Part shown: positions 32,462 through 42,230 of the stretch, piece by piece | Numbering within the stretch: position 1 is the stretch's first letter | Layout of the letters: the number at the start of each line of letters is the position of its first letter | Assembly: GCA_905221605.1 (NCBI GenBank) | Contig: CAJNDS010001202.1 | Location: 280,854-344,853 of the forward strand | Length of the DNA stretch: 64,000 nt | Direction: 5' to 3' | DNA from: Symbiodinium natans | Lineage: Eukaryota; Sar; Dinophyceae; Suessiales; Symbiodiniaceae | Made by a program: the position numbers and the translations under genes | Notes under the pieces: generated by a model | What the model saw: only the letters and a program-made list of their open reading frames with translations | Told to the model about the DNA's origin: nothing | Database searches by the model: none

Positions 32462-33745
32462 TCATCGACCAAAAACCTTGGCCTGACTGAAGTCACATGG
32501 AGGCACTGGGGGATCAGGACCGTACTTCGCAACGAAGAGGTCTCGGGCCACCTCCACCTTACGCTGATTCTCCGCATCGCTGTTCCCAGCCCAGAAGGCC
32601 TTGTGATCTCTGTCCCGGTACAGGTCAGTCAGGCGCAACTCCCCGGCATTTTCATAGTTCCACGTGCAATCCCCAGCTCCTGTGGGAATACCAGGGCATT
32701 TGCCGCCTGGCTCATTAATTTTGCAAGCCGGGTCGTCGGTTTCGTGCAGGTAGGATAAAGAAGGGCACGCACCGGGAAGACTGTACCAAATTCCACCATC
32801 GAAGTGGGTGTCATAGGTTGGAAATGGCCAGTCACCCAATTTGTTGCAGCCCACATTGTAACCATAGTCACTCCAATCCATGGCACAATCTGGACCCGTG
32901 CATTTGCCACTATCAAAGGCAACCCGAATGCCAAAGTTCATGCCCTTGTCCACCAATGGCTGTGTTGCTCGAACTAGGACTTTGATGCGTAGGATGCGCG
33001 TGATACCAAACTTGGGGCCTGGTCCATACACGCCACTGAAGACCTCATTTTGCAGGTACCACATGATTCCCTCCAAATTTCCAGCATTAACATTTTCCAG
33101 CTCGTAGTCGGCATCATTCTGCGCTCGGTACATCACGAACTCCATCAGCTGTCCGCTGCTTGGGCGTGACAAGGACGTGGGCTGAGGCGGCTGAGGCGGC
33201 TGAGGGTGGTCCGGCCTTGGATCCAGGGTAGGTGATGAGCTCACCAGGGAACAGCTCCAGGGGGTTTGCCACTGCGGTGGATCATCCAAATGGATTCCAG
33301 GCTCACAGCTCTCTCTGCAAATGGCCACAGCATCATCCTTCGCGTAGCACTTGGATTTGGGATCGCAACATGTCGGGTTTTGCATGCAATTCACATGGTA
33401 ATTCGCTGTGCACTTCCCGTTGCTCTCCTGGTGGGTCGGAGCCGCTGGAGCTGGCAGAGGCGCTGGCGGAGGCCCTGGCGGAGCTTTCCCAACGACATCG
33501 CAGGTCCAAGGTGTTTGGTACTGGGGCAAGTCATTCGAATGGATCCCTGGCTGACAACTGTGAAGACACACGGCCACAGCATGATCTTTGGCATAGCAGG
33601 TGGTCGTAGGATCGCAGCACGTCGGGTTGTGCATGCAATTCACGTTGTAGGATGGAATGCAGCTCCCTCGCAACTGTCTCGTAGTCAGGTTGTCCGCTAC
33701 TGCCAGACCGGCAGTAGCAAACAGGAGTTGGCGAAGCAGTGGCAT
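32462..33745 (-). CDS. Secreted protein with two Cys-rich repeats, intronless
   Basis: 427 residues, uninterrupted. Residues 1-17 form a signal peptide (MPLLRQLLFATAGLAVA). Two 55-60-residue repeats, at about 27-85 and 110-168, share the pattern NC-M-x-NPTCCDP-x3-CYAKD-x-AVA-x-C-x3-C-x-PGIH and end QTPWxC; each has eight Cys. They are separated and followed by Pro-rich linkers (APPGPPPAPLPAPAAP; PQPPQPPQP). The C-terminal domain (about 200-427) begins LMEFVMYRAQNDADYEL and has several more Cys. Such repeats are common in dinoflagellate secreted proteins and resemble small carbohydrate-binding modules; binding is not shown. The spliced-leader relic and lack of introns suggest origin by mRNA retroposition. 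Confidence 0.85.
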   Translation of the reverse strand: MPLLRQLLFATAGLAVADNLTTRQLRGSCIPSYNVNCMHNPTCCDPTTTCYAKDHAVAVCLHSCQPGIHSNDLPQYQTPWTCDVVGKAPPGPPPAPLPAPAAPTHQESNGKCTANYHVNCMQNPTCCDPKSKCYAKDDAVAICRESCEPGIHLDDPPQWQTPWSCSLVSSSPTLDPRPDHPQPPQPPQPTSLSRPSSGQLMEFVMYRAQNDADYELENVNAGNLEGIMWYLQNEVFSGVYGPGPKFGITRILRIKVLVRATQPLVDKGMNFGIRVAFDSGKCTGPDCAMDWSDYGYNVGCNKLGDWPFPTYDTHFDGGIWYSLPGACPSLSYLHETDDPACKINEPGGKCPGIPTGAGDCTWNYENAGELRLTDLYRDRDHKAFWAGNSDAENQRKVEVARDLFVAKYGPDPPVPPCDFSQAKVFGR

Positions 33746-33779
33746 CTTCCGGGTTCACCACGTGATACGCTTGGAGCGA

Positions 33780-33800
33780 CTTGAGCCAGAGACCTACGGA
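33780..33800 (-). promoter_or_regulatory. Dinoflagellate spliced-leader relic
   Basis: The gene strand reads TCCGTAGGTCTCTGGCTCAAG. It matches the first 7 and last 9 nt of the 22-nt leader TCCGTAGCCATTTTGGCTCAAG, with the middle diverged and one base lost. It ends 34 nt before the ATG of the secreted-protein gene, where a trans-spliced leader would sit in the mRNA. Confidence 0.8.
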
Positions 33801-33876
33801 CCTACTTTTGTTTCACTCTTGTGCTGTCAGATCTTGTCCGACCCTGGATCCTGCATGATGCTGTGCCAGCTGCTAC

Positions 33877-34104
33877 GTGTCTGATCGGCACCTGGTTGCC
33901 AAGCTCCACACGCAACTGAGGCAAATCAAAGGATCCTGCAATTTCCTGAGGGCGCCAAGGTGGCACGAAAGAGAGCCCAAATTGGTTGAGGATTCGCATC
34001 GAGGTATGCTGAGGTTACAAAATCGTCCCAAGAAAGACCCCCGAAAAGCTGAGTTCAGTGACCTAAATACACCTCTCGTCGAATATTCACCGCCTGAAAT
34101 GTGA
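33877..34104 (+). CDS. Possible small ORF, 75 residues
   Basis: Open frame, divergent from the secreted-protein gene, reading WHEREPKLVEDSHRGMLRLQ and then NRPKKDPRKAEFSDL, ending EYSPPEM-stop. The first codon in frame is GTG, so the real start may lie upstream through an intron. Unidentified. Confidence 0.35.
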   Translation: MSDRHLVAKLHTQLRQIKGSCNFLRAPRWHEREPKLVEDSHRGMLRLQNRPKKDPRKAEFSDLNTPLVEYSPPEM

Positions 34105-34640
34105 AGCATACAATGGGACCTTGCGATTGCAACCACAAAGCACGGACAGAATCACCTTCAATCTGATCGTGATGCGTAGATCAGTGATGGCAACCATGAT
34201 CTTAAATCTCTAAGCACGGCTTCATACCCTGTGCTGAATGAAATCGCATGAACGAAAAATGATAGCCACACCATGAAAACTACCATATCCCTCCATTCGT
34301 CCATAAAACAATCATCCACCCCGAGTAGCGATTGATTCATTAACTTATGGATATGTTTCTTGTGCTATACCAGCTGCATAATGCAATATAAACAGAGAGA
34401 GAGGTAACGATATATTATATGTGTGTGTAATTGTATGTATATAATTACTTTGCCTACTCCGAAGCACAACTTCACCTAAGGATGCTAAGGAATCAAGCAC
34501 CAACACGCGCAGTTCAACACAAGCTTCTCATGGAGGAACTTCTCACAGATTTGCAGTTCACCTAACCCTAAACCCTAAACCCTAAACCCTAAGCCCTAAG
34601 CCCTAAACCCTAAACCCTAAACCTGACACCGTTGGCCCTG
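34105..34640. other. AT-rich spacer with CCCTAAA array at its right end
   Basis: Moderately AT-rich with a TA/TG stretch (34385-34445). A minus-strand ORF at 34158-34340 (60 residues, ATG start, one hydrophobic segment) is a weak candidate. CCCTAAA units occupy 34563-34622. Confidence 0.4.
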
Positions 34641-34643
34641 CAG

Positions 34644-34753
34644 CTGCCTCGGCTCTCCGACCAAACTCTGGTCTCAGGAACCAGAACCTTCGCCTCGGTG
34701 TGGCGTCAGACTCGCGTGCGACATCGTGGGACCCCTGATTCCCCTCTTTTCGG
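34644..34753 (+). CDS. Exon framed by inverted telomere-type arrays
   Basis: Acceptor GTTGGCCCTGCAG follows a CCCTAAA array; donor GTTTTAGGG leads into TTTAGGG-type sequence. The frame is open throughout and reads LSDQTLVSGTRTFASVWRQT. Part of an unidentified gene. Confidence 0.5.
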
Positions 34754-34756
34754 GTT

Positions 34757-35526
34757 TTAGGGTAATTAGGGTTTACTAAATTCCTAAACCCTAAACCCGA
34801 GGAGGGGTTTAGGATTTAGGGTCTAAGTCCCCTACCCCCCCCACCCCCCCATGCTCCAAAACCGAAACCCGATGAGCATTAGCGATTGTGCGTAGCTTAG
34901 GTAGGCTTAGGTCTGTCAGAATCATAGTCGCCATCGCTTCGCAGCGTTCATATTGCCGTGCAAGGTAGGGGCGGCGGGGGGGGGGGGGGCCCTAAAACCC
35001 AAAACACTGAACCCTGACCCCTTAACCCAAAACCCTAAACCCTAAACCCGAAGGGGTGGGGCGGGGGTCTTTGGATTCTACGTGTTGGACTCGCCCTACA
35101 ACCCTTAAACCCTGAAAGCCTCTGCGCGCGTGGAAGCAGGATTTCTTCAGCTGAAAACGGCTTCTGAACAAGCAGTTCGTTGAAAAGGTCCGGCCTGGCT
35201 TTCTGAGAAATTGTTTGCCGGCGTCCCTATAGTTAGCAGCTAGCCGTAATCCATCTTTGGAGTCTTTGCTTCCCAACGCCTCTGAGATGCGGGCATCCGG
35301 GAAGATCCGAAGACATCCCAAGAAGAAAGACTTGGCGACACAAGCGGTGCAGGTGCAGAAGTTGGATACGTAGACTTTCAAAAGACGTCCTGGACATCAG
35401 TCGGCCTACGACGCCGGGGGGTTTTGCCATGGCTGCACTCAGACTCTAAATTTTAATTACCCACATGGCTGCTGTCCCGGAGGGCAACACACATCTCAGA
35501 TCGAAGCCCAGGAAGAAGGGATCAAG
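34757..35526. other. Repeat-rich spacer, possible exon
   Basis: TTTAGGG/CCCTAAA fragments (34757-34830, 35020-35050) and a G-run (34977-34990). Around 35280-35375 three frames on two strands are open; the most protein-like is plus, reading GKIRRHPKKKDLATQAVQV to a TAG. Confidence 0.3.
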
Positions 35527-36030
35527 ATGTCCAGTTCGGATGACGCCGCCTCCCGCAGCATCCGTGCTGGAAGGTCGGCCACTACCTGCGCATCTGGACC
35601 TTCGAAGGTAACCTGGAATGGTTTGAGGAGTTCAGCACAACACTCATGCTCATAATTGCATAAACAAGAGCCCTCAACAGGTGAAAGCACATTCGTATGT
35701 TGCGGACTGTGCTCTCATGTTTCAGCCGACCTGGTCACGCAGAGCGCTGGAGAGCTTCTGGACAAGATGTCTTGCCACCTGTCGTCTTTGCTGCCCAGAT
35801 GTGAGGAGGAGCGGAAGACTACAAAAAAAGATTCTGATGTTCGAGATGGTGTTGATGAGTATGCAGAAGATGAAGCTAAGGTCTGCATGCTGGCGATTAG
35901 CTTCTTGTGGGTGTCAATGATTCGATGCAAATCTGACCATTGCACCACACAGTCCCCGTCGCCTTCTGCAACCCTCATCTCGGATCATCTCATCATATCC
36001 TCGCCATCTTCAGCATCAACACGTGTATGA
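35527..36030 (+). CDS. Candidate two-exon gene with acidic segment
   Basis: Exon 1 starts ATG TCC AGT TCG (reads MSSSDDAASRSIRAGRSATT) and ends at GTAACC or, in the phase that fits, at GTTTGAGG (35617). Exon 2 from about 35693 (acceptor CCCTCAACAG) reads LVTQSAGELLDKMSCHLSSL, then a charged stretch with DGVDEYAEDEAK, and runs to TGA at 36030 unless a further donor is used. Unidentified. The minus strand is also open (35715-35978). Confidence 0.4.
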
Positions 36031-36601
36031 TCCTTTATGGTAGTGAATGTTGAAGATGCAGCAACCTCCCACTGGGTTAGCGCAGGGAAGAACTCTGATC
36101 TGAGGTCGAGTCGAGGCAGGCTATTCGCCATGCGGAGTCTGGACATCCTCCCCTGGCGAAAAGTCTTGCGAAGCACCTCTTAACACGCCTCTCGAAGCAC
36201 CCCTCAGAAGGCAGCCAAAGAGCCCCCGATGTGCCTGCACGTCCACAGGTCCCGCCTTCGTGCGAGAGGAGCGTCGCCGGAGGGTGCAGAGACGAGCTTT
36301 GCACTTATAGGCCCTGGACCATCGGCTTTTTTGTTGCGCCTGCCGCCTCAGGCCAATACCCTAAGGCCCGAAGGCAGGAAACATTGACCACGGCAAGCCG
36401 TGAAAGGACTCAAGAACTCATATATGTGCCCGATAATCAGGAAGAGTCGCTGCGTCAGCAGGCAGCCCAAAAGCCGCCCAGGCGCGGAAAAAACGACCCG
36501 AATCCTACGAAACGCTGCCTCGTTCTGCATCCTTTATCCAGCCTGGCTCTATAACCTTGGGCCGGCGCTTGGGCGTGTTCACCCGATTCGCTAGATGCAA
36601 G

Positions 36602-36660
36602 GAGCGAACAAAATTGACTGACACATTTATTGAGCAAACAAAATTGACTGACGCATATTG
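36602..36660. repeat. Short direct repeat 3' of MFS copy B
   Basis: Two copies of GAGCRAACAAAATTGACTGA lie about 31 nt apart just past the stop codon; the same pair follows copy C at 39104-39162. It lies in the probable 3' UTR. Confidence 0.75.
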
Positions 36661-36690
36661 ACATGGATGACTTAGATGCCACTAGGGAAG

Positions 36691-38259
36691 TCAGAAGGAC
36701 GTCGAACGGGATCCCCAGGAATTGGAGCGACTGATCTGAAGGCGGTTGCACCGAGCCTCCTCTGCTGCATCGATGTTCTTCCCAAAGCCGAGGCGACGGC
36801 AGAAACACACCGTGAACAGCAGCAGGGTCACAAAGACCACCAGCGCGGAAGCATAGAAGGGCGCGCAGGGATCAACGACCTCATACAGCTGTGTAGCCAC
36901 AAGGCCGGCCAGAAAGGTGCCAAGTGAGTCTGCATTGCGAGTGGCGGTCTGCATCGCTATGAAGGTCTCTGTAGAGCCCAAAGAGTAGAAGACGTTCAGG
37001 TCGGTGTTGGCTTTGATGGTATACGTGTAGGCCGTTCCCATGAGCACCTGCGCCACGACGGAGATCGGAAGAAGCGGGCTGGCGATGGCCAGGTTCAAGA
37101 AAACCCAGATCACCATCCAGCAGCTCACGTTGTAGGGCTGGCCTGTTGTCGCATACCAAAGCCAACGCATTCCCCGGGTCTCTTTCAGGTCAACCACCTT
37201 GCGCTTCAAATACAGGGAGATGGCCAGCGCTGCAAGGATGTCGCCACTCGTCTGCGCAAGGCCTGCCCAGGTCGCTTCGTTCCAACCGTGATGCTCCTTG
37301 AAGAAGATCGCATACGTCACCCATACTGTGTGGTAAGAAAAATGGTTCGCGAACCCGTTCAGGCAAATCATGATGGCCGGCATGATCGCCTCGACCGGGA
37401 TTTTGCCGCTCCTTGTGCTCGACGTGGTCTGGGAGGAAGCCGGCTTCTCCAGCTGGACCTCCGCTTTTTCCGGGTCCTCTTCTGCGTGGTTGGTTGGCAC
37501 TCCCGTTTCTGATGCTACGGGCCAGTTCAGCACATCCACATGCACATCCGTAGCTGCGATGGCTTGAGACCGGGAGGAGTCGTCGCTTTGGGCGGAGTCC
37601 GCACGCTTCCTGGTTTCTCTCGCTTCTTGAGAGCTGGCTGCTGCACCCTTTGCTCGCAGAGTTCTCCACGAGTTCCTCACTGGTGGCATGGTCAAGATGA
37701 GGAGCAAGTTCACTGAGGATGCAACGGTGTGAAACCAGGACATGCCGGTCCAGCGCCAAAGGTCGTAGATGATCCCGCCATAGGTGGCCGAGCCCGCGTA
37801 GCCGACAGTGAAGCTGGCGAGCAACGTGCCCGCTGCCTGCCGCGCGAGGTTCTCTGAGCCAGCGAAGACCTCAAAGCAAATCACCTCAACGGTCACGGTG
37901 GTGTCGAAGAAGAGGATGGCAAGCAACTGCCCCAGCACGGCCCAGAGCTTGTCGGGGAAGATGGTGACCAGGATCGCCAAAGTGACATGTGTGGCTGCCA
38001 TGGGTGCTGCTGTCCAAAGTCCAAGACGCATCTGTAACTGTTGGAAGAAGATTCTTCCAAGAGCCCCCAAACTGAGGCAGATCCCTGCAATCCCGAGGTC
38101 CCACCCCATCTCCCGGAAGTAGAGCGAGTAGCCCGAATAGATGAAGCCATTCAATCCACCGCCCAGGGCAGGGAGCAGAATGCACACGGAGACGTATCGC
38201 CAAGAGCACGGGAGCTTCTCCCTGCTCTCAGCCGGCGATGGAGCCGCTGTCTCCGCCAT
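36691..38259 (-). CDS. MFS-like 12-helix transporter, copy B
   Basis: 522 residues in one exon. After a polar N-terminus (MAETAAPSPAESREKL) come six hydrophobic segments to about residue 195, including YSLYFREMGWDLGIAGICLS. A polar loop (about 196-290, Ser/Glu/Lys-rich with EEDPEKAEVQLEKPASS) follows, then six more segments beginning AIMPAIMICLNGFANHF, and a basic C-terminus (CRRLGFGKN). The layout is that of MFS carriers; sequence motifs for a particular subfamily were not recognised, so substrate is unknown. Nearly identical to copy C, hence a recent duplication or gene conversion. Confidence 0.85.
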   Translation of the reverse strand: MAETAAPSPAESREKLPCSWRYVSVCILLPALGGGLNGFIYSGYSLYFREMGWDLGIAGICLSLGALGRIFFQQLQMRLGLWTAAPMAATHVTLAILVTIFPDKLWAVLGQLLAILFFDTTVTVEVICFEVFAGSENLARQAAGTLLASFTVGYAGSATYGGIIYDLWRWTGMSWFHTVASSVNLLLILTMPPVRNSWRTLRAKGAAASSQEARETRKRADSAQSDDSSRSQAIAATDVHVDVLNWPVASETGVPTNHAEEDPEKAEVQLEKPASSQTTSSTRSGKIPVEAIMPAIMICLNGFANHFSYHTVWVTYAIFFKEHHGWNEATWAGLAQTSGDILAALAISLYLKRKVVDLKETRGMRWLWYATTGQPYNVSCWMVIWVFLNLAIASPLLPISVVAQVLMGTAYTYTIKANTDLNVFYSLGSTETFIAMQTATRNADSLGTFLAGLVATQLYEVVDPCAPFYASALVVFVTLLLFTVCFCRRLGFGKNIDAAEEARCNRLQISRSNSWGSRSTSF

Positions 38260-38293
38260 GTTTGCTTGAAGCCTCTGGGGGGATGCTGCGCTT

Positions 38294-38313
38294 CTTGAGC
38301 ACTGCGGCTATAC
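38294..38313 (-). promoter_or_regulatory. Possible spliced-leader relic, MFS copy B
   Basis: The gene strand reads GTATAGCCGCAGTGCTCAAG, retaining TAGCC and GCTCAAG of the leader, 34 nt upstream of the ATG. Also present before copies A and C, so it predates the copies. Confidence 0.5.
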
Positions 38314-39192
38314 CTTTGTCCGGCAAGAAGCATGAGGCAACGACAATTGCAAAGCGGTGGAACACGAACAACAAAGCATCAACTGCAACAAGCACGAGCT
38401 TGCTAGCACACATCCACGCACGTACGGAGTTTGTCATTTCTTTCCCGACACGTCGTCTGAGAGCCGGACATCCAAAAACATGCCGGGAGAAGAAAGGCGG
38501 GGCCAGCTACCAGGACTTGGGTATAACCTGCCTCAGACATGACACACTGTGTGCACCGCAAGGCAATGGATGCACCGCCACGAAATCGTCCTGCCTGCTC
38601 AGGAGCCCAGCGCGCACGACGACGTTGCTCCCCTGCCGAAAAGTCTTACACAGCACCTCAAAGCACCTCTCAAAACACCTCTTAACACGCCTCTCGCACC
38701 CCTCAGAAGGCAGCCAAAGAGCCCCCGGTGTGCCTGCACGTCGACAGGTCCCGCCTTCGCGCGTCGAGAGGAGCGTCGCCGGAGGGTGCAGAGACGAGCT
38801 TTGCACTTATAGGCCCTGGACCATCGGCTTTTTTGTTGCACCTGCTGCCTCAGGCCAATACCCTAAGGCCCGAAGGCAGGAAACATTGACCACGGCAAGC
38901 CGTGAAAGGACTCAAGAACTCATATATGTGCCCGATAATCAGGAAGAGTCGCTGCGTCAGCAGGCAGCCCAAAAGCCGCCCAGGCGCGGAAAAAACGACC
39001 CGAATCCTACGAAACGCTGCCTCGTTCTGCATCCTTCAACCAGCCTGGCTCTATAACCTTGGGCCGGCGCTTGGGCGTGTTCACCCGATTCGCTAGATGC
39101 AAGGAGCGAACAAAATTGACTGACACATTTATTGAGCAAACAAAATTGACTGACGCATATTGACATGGATGACTTAGATGCCACTAGGGAAG

Positions 39193-40761
39193 TCAGAAGG
39201 ACGTCGAACGGGATCCCCAGGAATTGGAGCGCCTGATCTGAAGGCGCTTGCACCGAGCCTCCTCTGCTGCATCGATGTTCTTCCCAAAGCCGAGGCGACG
39301 GCAGAAACACACCGTGAACAGCAGCAGGGTCACAAAGACCACCAGCGCGGAAGCATAGAAGGGCGCGCAGGGATCAACGACCTCATACAGCTGTGTAGCC
39401 ACAAGGCCGGCCAGAAAGGTGCCAAGTGAGTCTGCATTGCGAGTGGCGGTCTGCATCGCTATGAAGGTCTCTGTAGAGCCCAAAGAGTAGAAGACGTTCA
39501 GGTCGGTGTTGGCTTTGATGGTATACGTGTAGGCCGTTCCCATGAGCACCTGCGCCACGACGGAGATCGGAAGAAGCGGGCTGGCGATGGCCAGATTCAA
39601 GAAAACCCAGATCACCATCCAGCAGCTCACGTTGTAGGGCTGGCCTGTTGTAGCATACCAAAGCCAACGCATGCCCCGGGTCTCTTTCAGGTCAACCACC
39701 TTACGCTTCAAGTACAGCGAGATGGCCAGCGCTGCAAGGATGTCGCCACTCGTCTGCGCAAGGCCTGCCCAGGTCGCCTCGTTCCAACCGTGATGCTCCT
39801 TGAAGAAGATCGCATACGTCACCCATACTGTGTGGTAAGAAAAATGGTTTGCGAACCCGTTCATGCAAATCATGATGGCCGGCATGATCGCCTCGACCGG
39901 GATTCTGCCGCTCCTTGTGCTCGACGTGGTCTGGGAGGAAGCCGGCTTCTCCAGCTGGACCTTCGCTTTTTCCGGGTCCTCTTCTGCGTGGTTGGTTGGC
40001 ACTCCCGTTTCTGATGCTACGGGCCAGTTCAGCACATCCACATTCACATCCGTAGCTGCGATGGCTTGAGACCGGGAGGAGTCGTCGCTTTGGGCGGAGT
40101 CCGCACGCTTCCTGGTTTCTCTCGCTTCTTGAGAGCTGGCTGCTGCACCCTTTGCTCGCAGAGTTCTCCACGAGTTCCTCACTGGTGGCATGGTCAAGAT
40201 GAGGAGCAAGTTCACTGAGGATGCAATGGTGTGAAACCAGGACATGCCGGTCCAGCGCCACAGATCGTAGATGATCCCGCCATAGGTGGCCGAGCCCGCG
40301 TAGCCCACAGTGAAGCTGGCAAGCAACGTGCCCGCTGCCTGCCGCGCGAGGTTCTCTGAGCCAGCGAAGACCTCAAAGCAAATCACCTCAACGGTCACGG
40401 TGGTGTCGAAGAAGAGGATGGCAAGCAACTGCCCCAGCACGGCCCAGAGCTTGTCAGGGAAGATGGTGACCAGGATCGCCAAAGTGACATGCGTGGCTGC
40501 CATGGGTGCTGCTGTCCAAAGTCCAAGACGCATCTGCAACTGTTGGAAGAAGATTCTTCCGAGAGCCCCCAAACTGAGGCAGATCCCTGCAATCCCGAGG
40601 TCCCACCCCATCTCCCGGAAGTAGAGCGAGTAGCCTGAATAGATGAAGCCATTCAATCCACCGCCCAGGGCGGGGAGCAGAATGCACACGGAGACGTATC
40701 GCCAAGAGCACGGGAGCTTCTCCCTGCTCTCAGCCGGCGATGGAGCCGCTGTCTCCGCCAT
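39193..40761 (-). CDS. MFS-like 12-helix transporter, copy C
   Basis: 522 residues, one exon, differing from copy B by scattered substitutions. The frame is open a further 25 codons upstream to an ATG at 40836, but that stretch reads through the spliced-leader relic and is closed in copy B by one fewer G, so the start at 40761 (MAETAAP), shared by all three copies, was chosen. Same 6+6 hydrophobic layout and central polar loop. Confidence 0.85.
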   Translation of the reverse strand: MAETAAPSPAESREKLPCSWRYVSVCILLPALGGGLNGFIYSGYSLYFREMGWDLGIAGICLSLGALGRIFFQQLQMRLGLWTAAPMAATHVTLAILVTIFPDKLWAVLGQLLAILFFDTTVTVEVICFEVFAGSENLARQAAGTLLASFTVGYAGSATYGGIIYDLWRWTGMSWFHTIASSVNLLLILTMPPVRNSWRTLRAKGAAASSQEARETRKRADSAQSDDSSRSQAIAATDVNVDVLNWPVASETGVPTNHAEEDPEKAKVQLEKPASSQTTSSTRSGRIPVEAIMPAIMICMNGFANHFSYHTVWVTYAIFFKEHHGWNEATWAGLAQTSGDILAALAISLYLKRKVVDLKETRGMRWLWYATTGQPYNVSCWMVIWVFLNLAIASPLLPISVVAQVLMGTAYTYTIKANTDLNVFYSLGSTETFIAMQTATRNADSLGTFLAGLVATQLYEVVDPCAPFYASALVVFVTLLLFTVCFCRRLGFGKNIDAAEEARCKRLQIRRSNSWGSRSTSF

Positions 40762-40796
40762 GTTTGCTTGAAGCCTCTGGGGGGGATGCTGCGCTT

Positions 40797-40816
40797 CTTG
40801 AGCACTGCGGCTATAC
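40797..40816 (-). promoter_or_regulatory. Possible spliced-leader relic, MFS copy C
   Basis: Identical to the copy-B relic, 35 nt upstream of the chosen ATG. Confidence 0.5.
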
Positions 40817-41158
40817 CTTTGTCCGGCAAGAAGCATGAGGCAACGACAATTGCAAAGCGGTGGAACACGAACAACAAAGCATCAACTGCAACAAGCACGA
40901 GCTTGCTAGCACACATCCACGCACGTACGGGTTCATCTTTGCTTGCCCTACACCATGCTACACCTCGTCTGAGAGCCGGACATCCCACAACATGCCAGGA
41001 GATTACAGACGTGGCCGGCTCGCGAGCAGGACTTAGATACAAGCTTCCGAACCTTCCACAGACATGCTGCACATATAAGGTTCTAGACATGACACACTGC
41101 GTGCACCGCGAGAAAATGGATGCACCGCCACTAAATCATCCTGCCTGCTATGACGATG

Positions 41159-41949
41159 TTGCACTGAACATCCGCGGGTTGCCTTTCGGGAGGATCCCCA
41201 CAAATCGCAGGAACCCTACGCGAAGCCCGAGGCCCTTAAGGTCCTGAGATGTTCCAAGCCCGAACAGTGAAGAGTTGTACTCTAGCATCGAGGTCGCAGG
41301 CCTCAGGCGTTGTGCCTGCGAATTCTGACTTCTCCCCTGCTGCTGGACAAAGTTAAAAATCCACAAACCAGACAGCACAGAATAACTGCCGTAAACATTA
41401 CTGCTGAACCCACGTCACTAGAAATATTCGACATATCCTTTGGGTTACAAAAAAGTAAAGAAAAAGGCGTGCGACAAAACACCCCCACGCCACCCATACT
41501 CTCTTTTACAGGAACGTTAAGGATTATGGCTATGGGGTTTGGGTCATATGTTGAGTCTTTTCTTGGGGAGGGAGAGAAGCAGAATTTTAAGAGCTGTAAA
41601 GACGTGAGGGTGATACCAGAAAACAACTCCTTGCAAGCGAACAGAATACAGAAGCCTGCATTGTAAAGCAAAAACATAGTTTCTCTCATTCCTGCTCTCT
41701 ATCTTCAGCATGAGCTTAAGAACGCGAGTTCAAAAAGCTTGCATGAGATATTTTCAAAAAGAGTTAGGTTCGTGTGACCCTTATACATATATACACATGT
41801 GTATGCACACTTGGGTAGTGAACTACGTAGCAGAGTCTTTCCGCTTGCGTTTCGGGAAAGATAAGAGCACATACTAATACGGCAGGGATTCTATGTGGTT
41901 AGCTTCCTGAATTGGAGTTCCAGAAAGAACCGTGCAAGGATAGTAACAG
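41159..41949. other. Region open on both strands, no decision
   Basis: 41303-41689 is open on minus (128 residues, ATG start, one strong hydrophobic segment ending in LCCLVCGFLTLS) and 41310-41666 is open on plus (118 residues, reading LEIFDISFGLQKSKEKGVRQ). The plus frame has the more ordinary composition. 41700-41949 shows no exon. Confidence 0.3.
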
Positions 41950-42230
41950 ATGGTTGATTTCCTCGTTCCCTTGGAGACCTAGTTGTCCAGTAACCTGGGG
42001 GAATTTAAGGTTAACCTTTGGGATTATAAGGGGACTATACTACCCCAAAAAGGTTAAAGGTTACCTACTCTACTACTAAGGAGATGCTGGCCCGACGTAA
42101 CGCCCACCTCAAGGCTGCTCAGATGCACTCACTCGGCCTCAGCCGCCGAAGACCATCATTTGGTACCCATGCCATGAGGCAATTGGACCATCCGGAGCAC
42201 TTTGCTGAATTCTCTCCGAAACAAAACTGA
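41950..42230 (+). CDS. Two exons across a GA-AG intron, unidentified
   Basis: Exon 41950-41973 follows GGATAGTAACAG and reads MVDFLVPL. Exon 42081-42230 reads RRNAHLKAAQMHSLGLSRRR then HAMRQLDHPEHFAEF, stop TGA. The intron 41974-42080 starts GAGACC and ends CTAAG, keeps phase 0, and is bounded by a repeated GGAGA. The MVDFLV methionine could be the start of a 57-residue protein or lie in a longer one. Confidence 0.4.
41974..42080 (+). mobile_element. Introner-like element, GTAACC family, with GA donor
   Basis: The left arm GTTGTCCAGTAACC and the inverse of the right end (CTTAGTAGTAGAGTAGGTAACC) pair, as do the inner AACCTTTGGG and CCCCAAAAAGGTT. GGAGA flanks both sides as a target duplication; one copy would supply the GA donor. 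Confidence 0.55.

Larger units (their letters stand above)
36152..38631. repeat. 2.5-kb tandem duplication, unit 1 (MFS copy B)
   Basis: Unit 1 abuts unit 2 (38632-41158) head to tail, offset 2502 over the coding part. Homology includes 3' flank, coding region and about 350 bp upstream, where small indels accumulate. Confidence 0.9.
38632..41158. repeat. 2.5-kb tandem duplication, unit 2 (MFS copy C)
   Basis: Second unit of the tandem pair. The upstream end decays after about 41158, where the following DNA no longer matches unit 1. Confidence 0.9.

Noticed and set aside
36231-36554. Plus-strand ORF repeated in both MFS tandem units
   Set aside because: It lies in the 3' flank of the MFS genes; conservation is explained by the duplication and there is no independent coding signal.
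40762-40836. 25-codon N-terminal extension of MFS copy C
   Set aside because: It reads through the leader relic and is frame-shifted in copy B; MAETAAP is the start common to all copies.
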